Shown here: positions 21,495 through 32,357 of the stretch, piece by piece
Position numbering within the stretch: position 1 is the stretch's first letter
How the letters are laid out: each line of letters starts with the position of its first letter
Source: Perilla frutescens
Taxonomy: Eukaryota > Streptophyta > Magnoliopsida > Lamiales > Lamiaceae
Direction of reading: 5' to 3'
NCBI GenBank assembly: GCA_026008535.1
Contig: BRKX01000017.1
Coordinates: 6,712,501-6,776,500, forward strand
DNA: 64,000 nt
Program-made: the position numbers and the translations under genes
The notes under the pieces: model-generated
What the model saw: the letters and a program-made list of their open reading frames with translations, nothing else
Databases searched by the model: none
What the model was told of the DNA's origin: nothing

Positions 21495-22816
21495 TGATAG
21501 GACGTATTATACCTGTTATTATTATGCTTTTTGGTGCCCTTTTCTCCTTATTATTCATCCCCTAGTTGTGTATTTTGGATATATGACGTGTTGTTGAGAT
21601 GTGTAGGGGTGTGGTGTAAAAGTGGAGAAAAGAGGCAGGTTTTGGGAATGAAAAGATACAAGTGAAGAAAAGGAAGAATTTCGAGCAGAGCAAGCTGCAA
21701 GGGCATGCAGCTGGATGATGAAAGCGGATTTCTGCCAAATTCTCGGCCCGCGCGCGAAGTCTGAACGCGGAAACACTTCCTAGCCGCCTTTTGAAGTATC
21801 ATGCATGGAAATTAACTAGTTTAGGACTTTATTTCCTTTTAGAGACTTTAGTTTTATGGATTGTAATTATATATTAGGTATTTGGGATTATTTTGCCATC
21901 ATCAGATCATAGACGATAGAAACGCAGCAGCGACCAGTTTTAATTCAGTTTTATTATTTTCTCTTCTCTTCAATTTCATCATAGCGCAATTATACAACTT
22001 TTGGTCGATCGATTCTAACATACAATGTAGCTAAATTACTCGTATTCCAGTGATGACGATGAAGCTCCACTTATATAACTGTGAGATCTAATTGTTTGTT
22101 CATAATTAATTGATGCGTGTATTTGTTATTCTTGGAATTCAGGTCGTAATTGTTCTAAGTCTATCAAGTAGTTGCAAATATTTGGTAGGTTTTGATTAAT
22201 TACTAGCCAATTTAAATCGGCCATATGTAATCGTGGTTTAGGTTTAATAAGTGGTAAAACGGTTGCTCAAATAACTAGGGGAATAACAGAGTTAATTTTA
22301 CAGTCCTGCGTCAGAGTCTGTAAGTTAAGAATCGGGTCTTTCTTGTGCTCATTGCTGTCGGCTCATTAAACTTATAGAGCGTCTCTTACAGTTATCAGTC
22401 GATTAGGGAAGTAATTAATGAAGCGTCTTCTTAATTATTGAAACAGTATGGAGAGATGAGGTCATGTCAGAAGCGTCTTCGGTGACTATAACCGATTTGC
22501 ATGTCTTGATTAATTAATTCTTGCATCTGTGATCGGTGTTATAAGTGGAGTGGAGTTTGTTGGATCCGGAATACCCTTTTATCATTGGTTTAGATCAATT
22601 CGTTTGCATAATTATTTTCTTTAGTTGGTTATTTAATTCTTCAATTTATTTTGTTATAAAATTCACGCGATTCTGGAGGTTTGGGCACGCAGACTGAAAG
22701 TCAAGAGTAATTATCGTCGGTCCTTTGGGAGATGATCCTGCTCGCCACTGTACTCTGCAGTGTGGGCTTGCCGACGAAAGTCAGAACATTTATTTTTGGT
22801 GAAAAACGACGCACCA
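21495..22816 (+). repeat. Element A 3' LTR
   Basis: 1322 bp, TGATAGGACG...GCACCA, pairing with 3147-4506. It lacks the 38 bp that correspond to 3387-3424. It is followed by the target duplication TCTAG. Confidence 0.92.
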
Positions 22817-22821
22817 TCTAG

Positions 22822-23001
22822 AGTGTCCTAGGCCTCGTATCTAATTCAGCCACATTCGAGTCTTAATTGTCGTTTAGTTGAGTTGTAATTTACGTTACTT
22901 TTGTTCGAGTCGCATTGTTCCCTTACACATCTGACGTAGTTTCGTTCCTAACTTCCGCATATTTAGTCTTTGTCGTGTCCCATAGGTCCCGGGTCACATC
23001 A
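22822..23001 (+). repeat. Element I 3' LTR, second part
   Basis: It continues the LTR interrupted at 3146 and aligns with 319-498. It ends GGGTCACATCA at 23001, beside the C-rich complement of the polypurine tract of element B. The left target-site duplication lies outside the window, so the insertion into B cannot be fully proven here. Confidence 0.85.
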
Positions 23002-23019
23002 CCCCCTCCCCCAAACTTG
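23002..23019 (-). promoter_or_regulatory. Element B polypurine tract
   Basis: On the minus strand CAAGTTTGGGGGAGGGGG sits downstream of the ATHILA ORF, as the tract at 20134 does in A. Element I is inserted directly beside it. Confidence 0.6.
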
Positions 23020-23087
23020 TACCAAACCATAGGATGGACAAGTTTGAGAGGAGAGATAGTGGGACCAAGAATCGAGGGATAGAATCT

Positions 23088-24716
23088 TTAATCTTCAGTA
23101 GCAGAGTGGCGCGTGGTGGAGTCAGAAGACGACTGATACAGCGGGTACGGAGGGTAGTGCTGGTACTGTGGCATCTGTGGCGGTCGCTGTTGAGATGATC
23201 CCTGTCCAAGCCACTGGCCCATCATGTTCTCCATGTTAGACTGGAAAGTGTTGAAACTCCCTTGTAGTCCCTGGATCTCAGCACTAATGCCCGTGAAGCA
23301 GGTCCCAATCTCTTTCTCCAAGCTAGTGAATCTGGCATCAAAGCTTTCCTGCATACCTGTAAGGCCTATATCTACCTTAGTGCACATATCACCAAACCGG
23401 GAATTCATATCCACCCTCATGTTCCCCATGCTGGTCGCCATGTCGGTCATCAAGCCCTCTAATGTGGTAAAGCGATCCTCCAGGACATCCTCTCTGTTGT
23501 GTCGATTTTCCCTCGGCTGAGCCTGTGAGGTGGAGCCTCCAGCATCATCCGTCCTAGGTGCCCTTGGCGGCGTGCCTTCAGATGTGGTGATCAAGGCAAG
23601 ATGGGCCAGAGTATCCATCAACCAATTCTCATGCTCATCATAGGTAGTCAAATTGGTTAAGGCCGGATTAGGAAGAGGGAATTATCACTTGTTTGTCAAT
23701 AGGAAGTCAAATGGCGTGGAGGCAGAGTTCATAAACTTCGCATTACGGAGGTGCTCCATGTTGAGAGACCATGGGCCAGGCACACTTTGGTAGTTAGACA
23801 AATTGATGTCCAACATCGCAGCAATTAGGGTGATCAAACCCCCAACGCAAATGGTGGCCATGCAGGAGGCTATTTGACACTGACACTGGATGAGGAAATG
23901 AGCGGCAAAGTTCACCAGAATGGCATTGAGCATGCACCACATCATATAAAGCTCTTGAGTCCGAAGGCCACTATTTTTATGTCTTGCTAGCACAGTGGAT
24001 GAGAAGAGCTTTTGCATGTATCGAAATACTGGATTGGGTAGGTGAGAGGCCTTGGTCTTGCTTGAATCGTACTGTGGGAGATTTGGGTTTGCTCCACAAC
24101 ACGATCATGGAAATCCTTAAAGCGAAAGGACGGGTGAGGAGGATTAAAAGTTCCATTGGTCGGGGCCTGAAACATGTTGTTGAGATGATGCTCCACAGTG
24201 AATCTCCAGTCATGATTCCCCAGTTGAAAGGTGCAAGAGATAGGTCCCCTAGATGGAGTTGACTTCACTTTGAGAGTAGACAAGAACTCATGAACAAGCA
24301 AAGAGTATGTCTTCCAGTTGTTTCCTCCAAGGATATGCGTCCACCCAATGCGTCGCAAAAGTCCCATAACACTCTCATAGATGCCCAACTTCTTTGTGGC
24401 ATTGACATCCATGAATTTAGTAGCAGCAACTTGGAAGCCTCGAGCTAGCTTCAATCATTTCTTTTTGTGGTCATAGTCGTCCAAGAAGATTTGCACCAAG
24501 GCGGGATCATTGGGCCCCATATTGAGCGGGGGTAGGACAGTACGATTGTTGCTCGGCTCCTCATCTCCCTCATCTTCCTCTTCCTCATTCTTGCTCTTCG
24601 TCCTCTTATTCTTCATCCTTTGAGACTTCTACCACTTCCTCTTCCTCGGATTCTTCTTTATCCCTAAGTCATCTTCAGGCTCCTCCCGCTTGTCTTCCTC
24701 TCCTAGTTTGCACCAT
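23088..24716 (-). pseudogene. Element B ATHILA-family ORF, frameshifted
   Basis: It starts at ATG 24716 (MVQTRRGRQAGG), followed by a Lys/Glu-rich charged region with broken frame. The conserved ATHILA domain lies at about 24454-23690 (FMDVNATKKLGIYESVMGLL, RRIGWTHILGGNNWKTY, LLVHEFLSTL, CTFQLGNHDWRFTVEHHLNN). The C-terminal piece (23651-23088) has a long heptad-like segment (FTTLEGLMTDMATSMGNMRV onward), likely a coiled coil, then a Gln/Pro/Tyr-rich end. Several frame changes (near 24600, 24200, 24000 and 23670) make it a pseudogene. It corresponds to 18519-19972 of A but keeps the coiled coil better. Function is unknown. Confidence 0.8.
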
Positions 24717-24745
24717 GTTTGCAGGAGGAGCAACGACTCAAGTAC

Positions 24746-25555
24746 CTTGCAAATATCAAAAGGGCATCAAATTTTTCATAACAAAACGAGGGACAAACGA
24801 GTTTATTGGCGAAGGCATTCCAACACATGATAGCACAATGTTTGAGCCTCAAGCATTTCTCATGCATACCCCTCCAAAAATACCAACACAAACAAAATCT
24901 CATGTAAATAAAGAATTCCTCATCCAACATCCATATGAGCAAAATAAATAAGCAAGGTTTGGCTAAAATAGAACAAGATATTCATAAATGGGGAATGAAA
25001 AACAAAACACACTCATGATTGATGCAAAAACACAAATGAAGTATAGCACAATCCCAATAACAAAGTGCAACCTTACTTATGTTGGTCAAATAAACCAAAT
25101 ACAAGCCAAATGTACCACATCAAGAAGAATGTACAAGAAATTTTACCTAAGTAGAGAGCATAACCTTAAACTTCCTACACAAATTACACAACATGCTCAA
25201 CCTTCCAAATGAACCACATAACAACACTCAAGGAGCATGGAATTTCATAGATCCAAGCAAGAATGGCAAGAATTTCTCATATACATGAATTTCCCCAATT
25301 TTTGACCTTAGAACCCTAGATTTGAGCAAGAATGAAAATTGAAACAATTTAACTCCATAAATCCACAAATTACAAGCATACCCAAGGTTCACAAGGTGAG
25401 AATCTCATAATGCAAGTAAGAAAAATGAAAATTATCCATACAAAATCTTTTCACCATTAACACCCCCATTTGGAAGCTTCGAAAGCTAGAAGCTTGAAAA
25501 CATGGAGAAAAAGAAGACAAAGAGGGAGAAGATTCATATCTTGGAGAGAATTTAC
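24746..25555 (-). other. Candidate 5'UTR intron upstream of the B ATHILA ORF
   Basis: On the minus strand a donor CAAG/GTAAAT (GT at 25555-25554) and an acceptor TTTGCAAG (AG at 24747-24746) bound about 810 bp of T-rich, non-coding DNA. The ATG lies 30 bp past the acceptor. I find no gene in it. This is inference from splice-site wording and base composition only. Confidence 0.4.
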
Positions 25556-25760
25556 CTTGAAGATGGAGTGGAAAATGCTATGGAGAGTGCACAAGTGTGT
25601 GAGTGTTGAGTGGTGAGGGAGATGAAGTGAATAGAGTATGTGAAAAATGAAAGAAATGGAACAAGTTTATAAAACCCGTTCAGCCCGTCGGGGTGACCCG
25701 GGCCACGTCAGCCGGTCGGGTCGCGCCAGCTCACTGTGATTCGAGCCACGTCAGCGCCGG
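25556..25760 (-). promoter_or_regulatory. Candidate internal promoter of element B (paired ACGT boxes, TATA box)
   Basis: Two copies of GCTGACGTGGC (minus strand; 25755-25745 and 25712-25702, 43 bp apart, each followed by a GC-rich GGTCGCGCC repeat) contain the TGACGTGG/ACGT core bound by plant bZIP factors. A TATA box (TTTATAAA, about 25673-25665) follows at a promoter-like distance, then a CT-rich stretch like a plant 5'UTR leading to a donor site. The GC-rich block (about 25690-25870) contrasts with AT-rich surroundings. Confidence 0.45.
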
Positions 25761-26060
25761 TCGCGCCGCGTTGCAGGCCTATATTTTTGGGCCGCGGACG
25801 CTGCGCCCCGGTCGCGGGTCCTGGCTTGGATCGCACCGCATTGAAGCGCCCCTCGGTGCTTCGGCTCGGCCCGGCCTTCATCGACACTTCATACGCCCAT
25901 GTATAGCTCCTTTGCTCCATACATAGCCATATCCGGACAAAACTCCCCTGTTACTTAACACCAAAACCAAAAAGAAATACAAGAAAACATAACAATACCA
26001 AAAGCGAGTAAAATGAAGCACACCAAAAATAACAAAAAGAAACGAAAAGAAAACAAGATA

Positions 26061-26108
26061 TTGGGTTGCCACCCAACAAACGCTAAGTTTAATGTCGCTA
26101 GCTCGACG
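26061..26108 (-). promoter_or_regulatory. Conserved post-pol motif of element B with hairpin
   Basis: On the minus strand: CGTCGAGCTAGCGACATTAA, then AGCGTTTGTTGGGTGGCAACCC. TTGGGT and ACCCAA can pair around a GGCA loop. It matches the block at 18045-18093 of A. Confidence 0.55.
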
Positions 26109-26522
26109 GAGTACCATCATATTAGGCGTCGTCAAGGTAGCAATGTCTTTTTGTCTCAAAAACTTATCATGGTATACTTTGGCTCTCATCTTGTAAATAG
26201 CTGAATTTTCAAAAGCCTCCATCCGAAATTCTTCTAGCTCATTCAACTTGAAGATACGCTCTCCTACGGATGACACGGGGTCGAGGTTCAACTTCTTTGT
26301 GGCCCAATATGAGAAAGCTCAACAGGCAAATGACGAGTTCCTAAACACGAGTTGATAGGGAGACATTCCTAGTGGAGTCTTGTAAGCCATACGGTAAGCC
26401 CATAGTGCTTCATTCAACAATGAAGACCAATCCTTCCCATTTGTTCGGACTATGTTTTGAAGGATTTGCTTTACTTCACGATTTGCCAACTCGGCTTGAC
26501 CATATTCTTGAGGGTGATAAGG
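26109..26522 (-). pseudogene. Element B integrase, C-terminal part
   Basis: After the insertion of D, integrase continues with PYHPQEYGQAELANREVKQ (end of the DDE core with the catalytic Glu region), LNEALWAYRMAYKTPLGMSP and YQLVFRNSSFAC. A frame change near 26310 follows, then LDPVSSVGERIFKLNELEEF and a Lys-rich helix to KFLRQKD near 26150. The usual last integrase domain (GQKVLL...LKSRW) is missing. Coding is replaced directly by the conserved post-pol motif, so a deletion of roughly 300 bp is likely. Confidence 0.8.
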
Positions 26523-26527
26523 TGTTG

Positions 26528-27727
26528 TGATGAGTCCACGACAAGCCTTGAAGAACCAAACCCGAAGCTGCAATTACGAGATCCAATTGCACGACTTCGA
26601 GCGAAACAATTGCAAGGATATTTCCAAGCATTTTTTCGTAAGAAGTTTGAAGATGAAGAAGGAGTTGAGAGCAGCTCCAAGATTATTGTGTTGTTCAAAA
26701 TTAAAGATTGGAGATCAAGGTTTGAAGAACACACGTGCATAGATTTATTCGAGCATGTTGGTAGCCCATGAAGTTTAATTAATTCAGCCGATGTTCGAGT
26801 ATTAGAGCCCAAGTTTGAAGGCCCAAAGTTGTTGGGTATAATTTATCAATAATTTAGATTTTTCTTATTTTATTTTTGGTACCACTTAAGGTAGATTTCC
26901 TATTCTAATTAAGGTAGAAATCCTAGTTAGATTAGGATAGCTTTATTTTTCTAATTCCTTAAGGATTTTATATTGAATTTTCGTCCATCCCTCTATTATA
27001 AATAGGGGATCATTGTTACTTTGATATTTAGACCATATTTGATTAAGAAGAATTTACCTTTCAATATTGTCTCAACCCAAGAACCTCTTTTGTTTATTTT
27101 CAGCCGAAAATACACACTCTCAAGAAGCTTGCAACTTTTTAGGTTTTATTATAAGTCTTGTTCTAGTTTTTTTTGTGGAATTAGGGTTGGATTGCTAACG
27201 AAGAGAATTCAAGTAGTGAATCACTTTGTGTATTGTTTTACACTTGGTGTTTCACCCCGAGTTCAATTCATCTATCGAGGAGATTCCAAGTGAAGTACGT
27301 TTCGCGGATCAAGTGTCCACGGGGTTTGCTTTCGCGTATCAACTCATTCTATCTTCATCAACATCGCCAATCATTACCGACGTCATCCATCTTCCATACA
27401 ACGTCCATATCATTCCAATATCATCCCAAGTCAGATCGAGTGCCATACATCAAGTTTCCAAGCCGTTCAAGCCATCGCAAGTTATACTTGCTCCGTTCAG
27501 CCTGAACAACAACTATACCGTAAGTTACACATAATACACGCCATAGCCATATTTTTTCATATTCGAACCTAAACAACCCCTTGTAATTCTATTTAGTTGT
27601 GTTTAGTCATATATTTCACCTATTCATAGTGTCGGATTGAAAACCTTCATTCGCCTGACGTGTCTTGATCTAAAAGTCTTCCGCTATGTTTTCTCTTGGT
27701 GTTGATCATCATACTGGGATTATATCA
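26528..27727 (+). repeat. Element D 5' LTR
   Basis: TGATGAGTCC...GATTATATCA, 1200 bp, with a TATA-like box (TATTATAAATAG, 26994-27005). It is shorter than the 3' copy, chiefly by about 60 bp missing near 27525, which corresponds to 38720-38780. The primer site TTTGGCATCAGAGCCACG (27728-27745) follows. Confidence 0.92.
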
Positions 27728-28040
27728 TTTGGCATCAGAGCCACGTCAGCTCTGCTGATCGTGGTTCAATCCGACGTGTCGTCTACGTGTCATTCATTTT
27801 CGTACGTGTCATTTATTTTCGTATCATGTCATCGAGTTATAATCTGATTATTCATTGAAAAAAAAAGCAAAAAAAGGAGCAAATGGTCGAGCCCTACAAA
27901 AAAAAAATCTATTCTGAAAAAAAAAATCCGAAAAAAATAAAAAAAATCAGTTGGATTTTCGATTTGCACTCATCTTTTCTAGTTATTTTAGGCTCTTTCC
28001 TTCCTCAATAGATAACTTAGACTATTTAGATTGTGTCTAT
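27728..28040 (+). other. Element D leader, first part (primer site, A-rich tract)
   Basis: The primer-binding site is followed by GATCGTGGTTCAATC (about 27757-27772) and an A-rich tract (27854-27955). The leader is interrupted by E at 28041 and resumes at 36240, where it becomes CA-rich (36395-36490) before gag. Confidence 0.6.
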
Positions 28041-29167
28041 AATACGACCAAATATAACGCGGAAGCAAAGAATCGAACAACGCCAACTATGTATGTGATT
28101 TAACCCAACAATAAACTAAACAATACTGAATTAAGAACCCCAATAATCTGTATAAAACCAATAGGACTCGAATTTAACAAGAATTAACACAAAACAACTC
28201 AAATAACCCGTAAAGCCCTAAATTAAAGACACGAACAGAAACCTATGCAAACGACCTCGGATTGAGCTCACATTTTAACACAAGGCACAATCTGTAGAGA
28301 TGCAAAACATATCCAAAACTCAGCTCAAATAAACATGTAGGTTGGGAGATCGAATGGTGGGAAATTTCTGACCCGATTTAGGGTTTTTAGACCTAAATCG
28401 ATGAATCCGACTTTCGATCTGAGGTAGGATGATTTTGAGGGTGTTGATGATGATATGGGAGTGTTATGGACGTGGGTGGTGGCTGTGGTGGTGGTGGAAG
28501 GATCGGTTATGAAGAAAAACGAAAAGGATAGCTGAAACTTACTCGAAACGAACCCCGAATCGACGAGAACTCAAAACGCGCCTATGGAGCAACCTTCAAT
28601 GGCTGTCTAACCCGGATACTACGAGATATTACGAACGAGACAATAGATTTCAAGCTTGGATTTTCCAGAAACAAACTCTACCAAAGAACTATTGATTTTG
28701 AGACAAGTTGAAAAGCTTTGCGCTGTTTTTTCATTCAAAACGTGTCTTCCTTCAATAGGAACGAAAATCCCTAATTAATAAACCTAAGGAACGAAAATTA
28801 AAGTGTCTTGGGCCTAGAATTCGAACTGGGCTAATTAAAACTACTATTAGGTCCAATATCACTTAAACAGATTGTGATAATTGGGCCTGCTAAATAAATA
28901 AATCCACAACTGAAATAATAGACTTGAAATAAATAAATTAACTAATTAAATCAGCAAGGAACGAATTTGCCATGGCTTCAATCGAGCTCCTCGATGCTTA
29001 AAATAGTCACCAACTTGGGCTGTTTGAAATCAGCTCCAACATCCTCCAGCTTCTTCCCGACATAACACTGAAGGTATCCTTGCAGCTTCTTGGCTCTAAG
29101 TCTCGTCACTGGACCTCTAAGCTGCAACTCAGAATTTGAATCATAAATGCTAGTATCGGGCTCATCA
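28041..29167 (-). repeat. Element E 3' LTR (minus-strand sense)
   Basis: On the minus strand it begins TGATGAGCCC at 29167 after the purine tract GAGGAAGGGGGGAG (29181-29168). Its first 190 bp encode the polyprotein tail with PVTRLRAKKLQGYLQ, stopping at 28980-28978. It pairs with 35112-36239. The outer end reads TAATACGACC on the plus strand where the partner reads TGATACGACC. Confidence 0.9.
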
Positions 29168-32100
29168 CTCCCCCCTTCCTCAAAAGAATTCGACCTCGAA
29201 TTCAGGTCCTCCTCATCAAAATCATCTACAGGAAAAAGAGAGAGATCAGAAACATTAAACGTTGGAGAACATTTATACTCACTAGGCAGATCAAGTCGGT
29301 AAGCATTGTCGTTGACTCAAGCAACTACAGTAAATGGTCCATCTCTACGAGGCATCAGCTTCGACTTTCTCAAGTTAGGAAAACGTCCTGGGCTGTAGTG
29401 AACCCAAACCTTATCACCGGGTTTGAATAACACTTGCTTACAGTGCGTGTTCGCCTTAGCTGCATTTTGAACTCCTTGAAGCTCGATCCTCGTCTTGACC
29501 TTTTCATGCATCTCTCGAACCTGTTCAGCCCTACGAATACCTTGCAAACTCGAAAGATGATCAATAGGCAAAGGAATAAGATCCGTTGGAGTCAACAGAT
29601 TGAAACCATAAACTACCTCAAAAGGTGACATATGTGTAGAAGAATGCACGACCCTATTATATGCAAACTCAGCAAATGGTAAACATTCTTCCCACGATTT
29701 CAGATTATTTTTCACTAATGCACGTAGAAGAGTACCTAACGTCCTATTTACTACCTCAGTCTGACCATCTGTCTGTGAATGACATGCAGTAGAAAATAAT
29801 AGTTTATTACCCAACTTCCTCCACAAAACTCTCCAAAAATGCCCCAAAAATTTCGAGTCCCTATCAGAAACAATGGTTCTAGGGATGTCATGCAGACGAA
29901 CTATTTCACGAAAGAACAAATTAGCAATATTAACAGCATCATCAGTTTTTCTGCAGACAATAAAATGAGACATTTTGGAAAACCTATCAACTACTATAAA
30001 CACAGAATCTTTGCCAGACTTCGATCGAGGCAAACCCAAAATGAAATCCATGGAGATATCTACCCAAGGAGCAGATGGTGCCGGTAAAGGTGTATAAAGA
30101 CCAAATGGATTCGAAGTGGATTTAGCCTTCCTACATGTAATACATCTAGCACAGACTCTTTCAACATCCCTTTTCATGCGAGGCCAATAAAAATGCTCAT
30201 GCAAAAGATCTAACGTCTTATTGACTCTGAAATGACCCATAAGACCCCCTGCATGTGACTCCAAAATAAACAACTCTCGCATAGAACAATCAGGCACACA
30301 CAATTTTGCATCCTTAAATAGAAATCCATCAACAATGTAATATGAATCCACAGCACGAGATTTTCCAACACAAGATGCAAAAATAGGTCCAAAGAATGGA
30401 TCAGAAGCATAAAAACTCTTAACATGCTCAAGACCGAGACACTGTGCATGCATAACAGAAATCAAAGCATACCTGCGGAAGAGTGCATCAGCAACCACAT
30501 TCTCCTCACCCTTCTTGTACTTGATCACATAAGGGAACGATTCTATGAACTCCATCAATCGAGCATGGCGCGAGTTCAGGCTCTGCTGTCCCTTCAAATG
30601 CTTCAATGACTCGTGATCAGTGTGAATCACGAACTCTTTCGGGCGTAGGTAGTGCTGCCAAGTCTCCAAAGACCTCTTCAATGCATACAGCTCCTTGTTG
30701 TATGTAGAATACCTCAGAGCTGCGCCATTCAACTTCTCGCTAAAGTATGCGACCGGCTTCCTATCCTGCATCAAAACAATACCAATGCCTATACCAGAGG
30801 CATCACACTCAATCTCGAACATCTTATTAAAATCAGGCAAAACCAAAACAAGAGTATTACACAATTTTGACTTCAGCAAAGTAAAAGCATGCTCTTGGGC
30901 CTTGCCCCACTCAAACTTTCTATCTTTCTTACTGAGTTCGGTCAACGGGGCGGCTATAGTGGAAAAATCCCGCACAAAACGGTGATAAAATCCAGCCAAA
31001 CCATGAAAAGACCAAACATCAGCACAGGTCTTAGGCACGGGCCATTCCTCAATGGCCTTAACCTTAGATCTGTCAACCTCAACACCTCGACTATTCATAA
31101 CAAATCCCAGAAAGACAACCTCATCCATGCAAAAAGTACACTTAGACAGATTAGCATACAACTTAGCAGCACGCAACAACTCAAAAACATGCCTAAGATG
31201 TCTAACATGCTCAGAAACACAAGTACTATAGATAAGGATGTCATCAAAGTAAACGACTATATACTTCCCCATCACATCTCTCAAGACATGGTTCATGAGA
31301 CGCATGAATGTACTAGGGCGTTGGTAAGCCCAAATGGCATGACAAGCCATTCGTACAATCCATGCTTCGTCTTGAACGCAGTCTTCCATTCATCCCCCTC
31401 ACTCATTCTCACTTGAAAATATCCAGAACGTAAATCAATTTTTGAAAAGATAGACGCTCCAGACAACTCATCTAACATATCATCCAAATGGAGAATAGGG
31501 AAGCAATACTTTACCGTTATCTTATTAATGGCCCGGCAATCCATGCACATGCGCCACTCGTTATTCTTTTTGGGGACGAGTATGACGGGCACTACACACG
31601 GTGACAGGCTCTCTCTTATCTGCTTCTTCTCTAGCAACTCCTTGACTTGACGATCTATCTCTTTTGTCTCATCAGGGCTGGTGCGGTAAGCTGGTCGGTT
31701 TGGGAGGACTGCTCCCGGCTGAAAGTCGATCTGGTGTTCAATTCCATGAATTGATGGCAGACCACTTGGTATCTCCTCTGGGAATACATCTTTAAATTCA
31801 TCCATCAAAGGCTGCAAAACAGGAGGAACAACAATATCAGAAGTATCATTAGCCTTAAAAATAAGGAGAACGATAGGCATACCAGCTTTAACGGCTTTTT
31901 GTACACATTTTGCACTGATAAACAAGTTCCGGTGCACGGGCTCAGAGCTAGCTGTACAAAGGATGGCCTTACTAGGATCCTTGGGGGTGGGCGTGGTTCC
32001 CTTGGCGTTCTGAGTCGCGGCTGCGAGCTGTCCGGGTTTAGTAGACTGCTTGCTCTCGGCCCGTTTCGTCTTCTCTTCCTTAAATCTCTATTGCATCCTC

Positions 32101-32357
32101 ACTTGATCTTCATTGACGTCCTTAGGCGTCAATGGCCATAATCTGGTGGTCCGTCCGTCTCAGGTCACCGTATAAGTGTTGGCGTATCCATCGTGGATCG
32201 CCTTCCTGTCAAACTGCCACGGACGACCAAGCAAAATATGCGACGCCTCCATAGGGATGACGTCACAAAGAACAGTATCAGTAAATCGACCAATGGAGAA
32301 AGTAACACTTACCTGATATCCAATGCGGATTTCTCCTCGGTTAGTCAACCACTGCAA
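28978..32357 (-). pseudogene. pol: Element E pol: protease end, reverse transcriptase, RNase H, integrase, tail
   Basis: Order on the minus strand: protease C-terminal half (MEASHILLGRPWQFDRKA, about 32260-32200), then a stop near 32160. The linker and reverse transcriptase start run from 31937, with CMDCRAINKITVKY. One base lost near 31320 shifts the frame inside GLTNAPSTF. The 690-codon frame 31389-29317 then holds the intact YFDD box (near 31250), RNase H (IECDASG, STYNKELYALK, HTDHESLKHL) and integrase with HHCC finger (HAGGLMGHF...C..C) and a complete DDE core (VDISMDF, TIVSDRDSKF, QTDGQTEVVNRTL). A stop at 29317-29319 precedes the last stretch, which runs into the LTR. Confidence 0.88.

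Larger units (their letters stand above)
3147..22816 (+). mobile_element. Element A: Athila-type Gypsy retrotransposon, 19.7 kb, interrupted by C
   Basis: It is bounded by LTRs 3147-4506 and 21495-22816 and flanked by the perfect target duplication TCTAG (3142-3146 and 22817-22821). Internal order is tRNA-Asp-type primer site, gag, protease, [element C], reverse transcriptase, RNase H, integrase, ATHILA-family ORF, and long non-coding tail. About 11.7 kb of it is A itself. The coding part carries four internal stops, a frame disruption in integrase and a changed reverse-transcriptase residue, so it is dead. Athila membership rests on the primer site, DLGAS protease motif, downstream ATHILA ORF and size. 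Confidence 0.92.

Noticed and set aside
25693..25926. GC-rich plus-strand ORF (MTRATSAGRVAP...).
   Set aside because: It lies across the candidate promoter repeats of B and has no family match. Chance ORF in GC-rich DNA.
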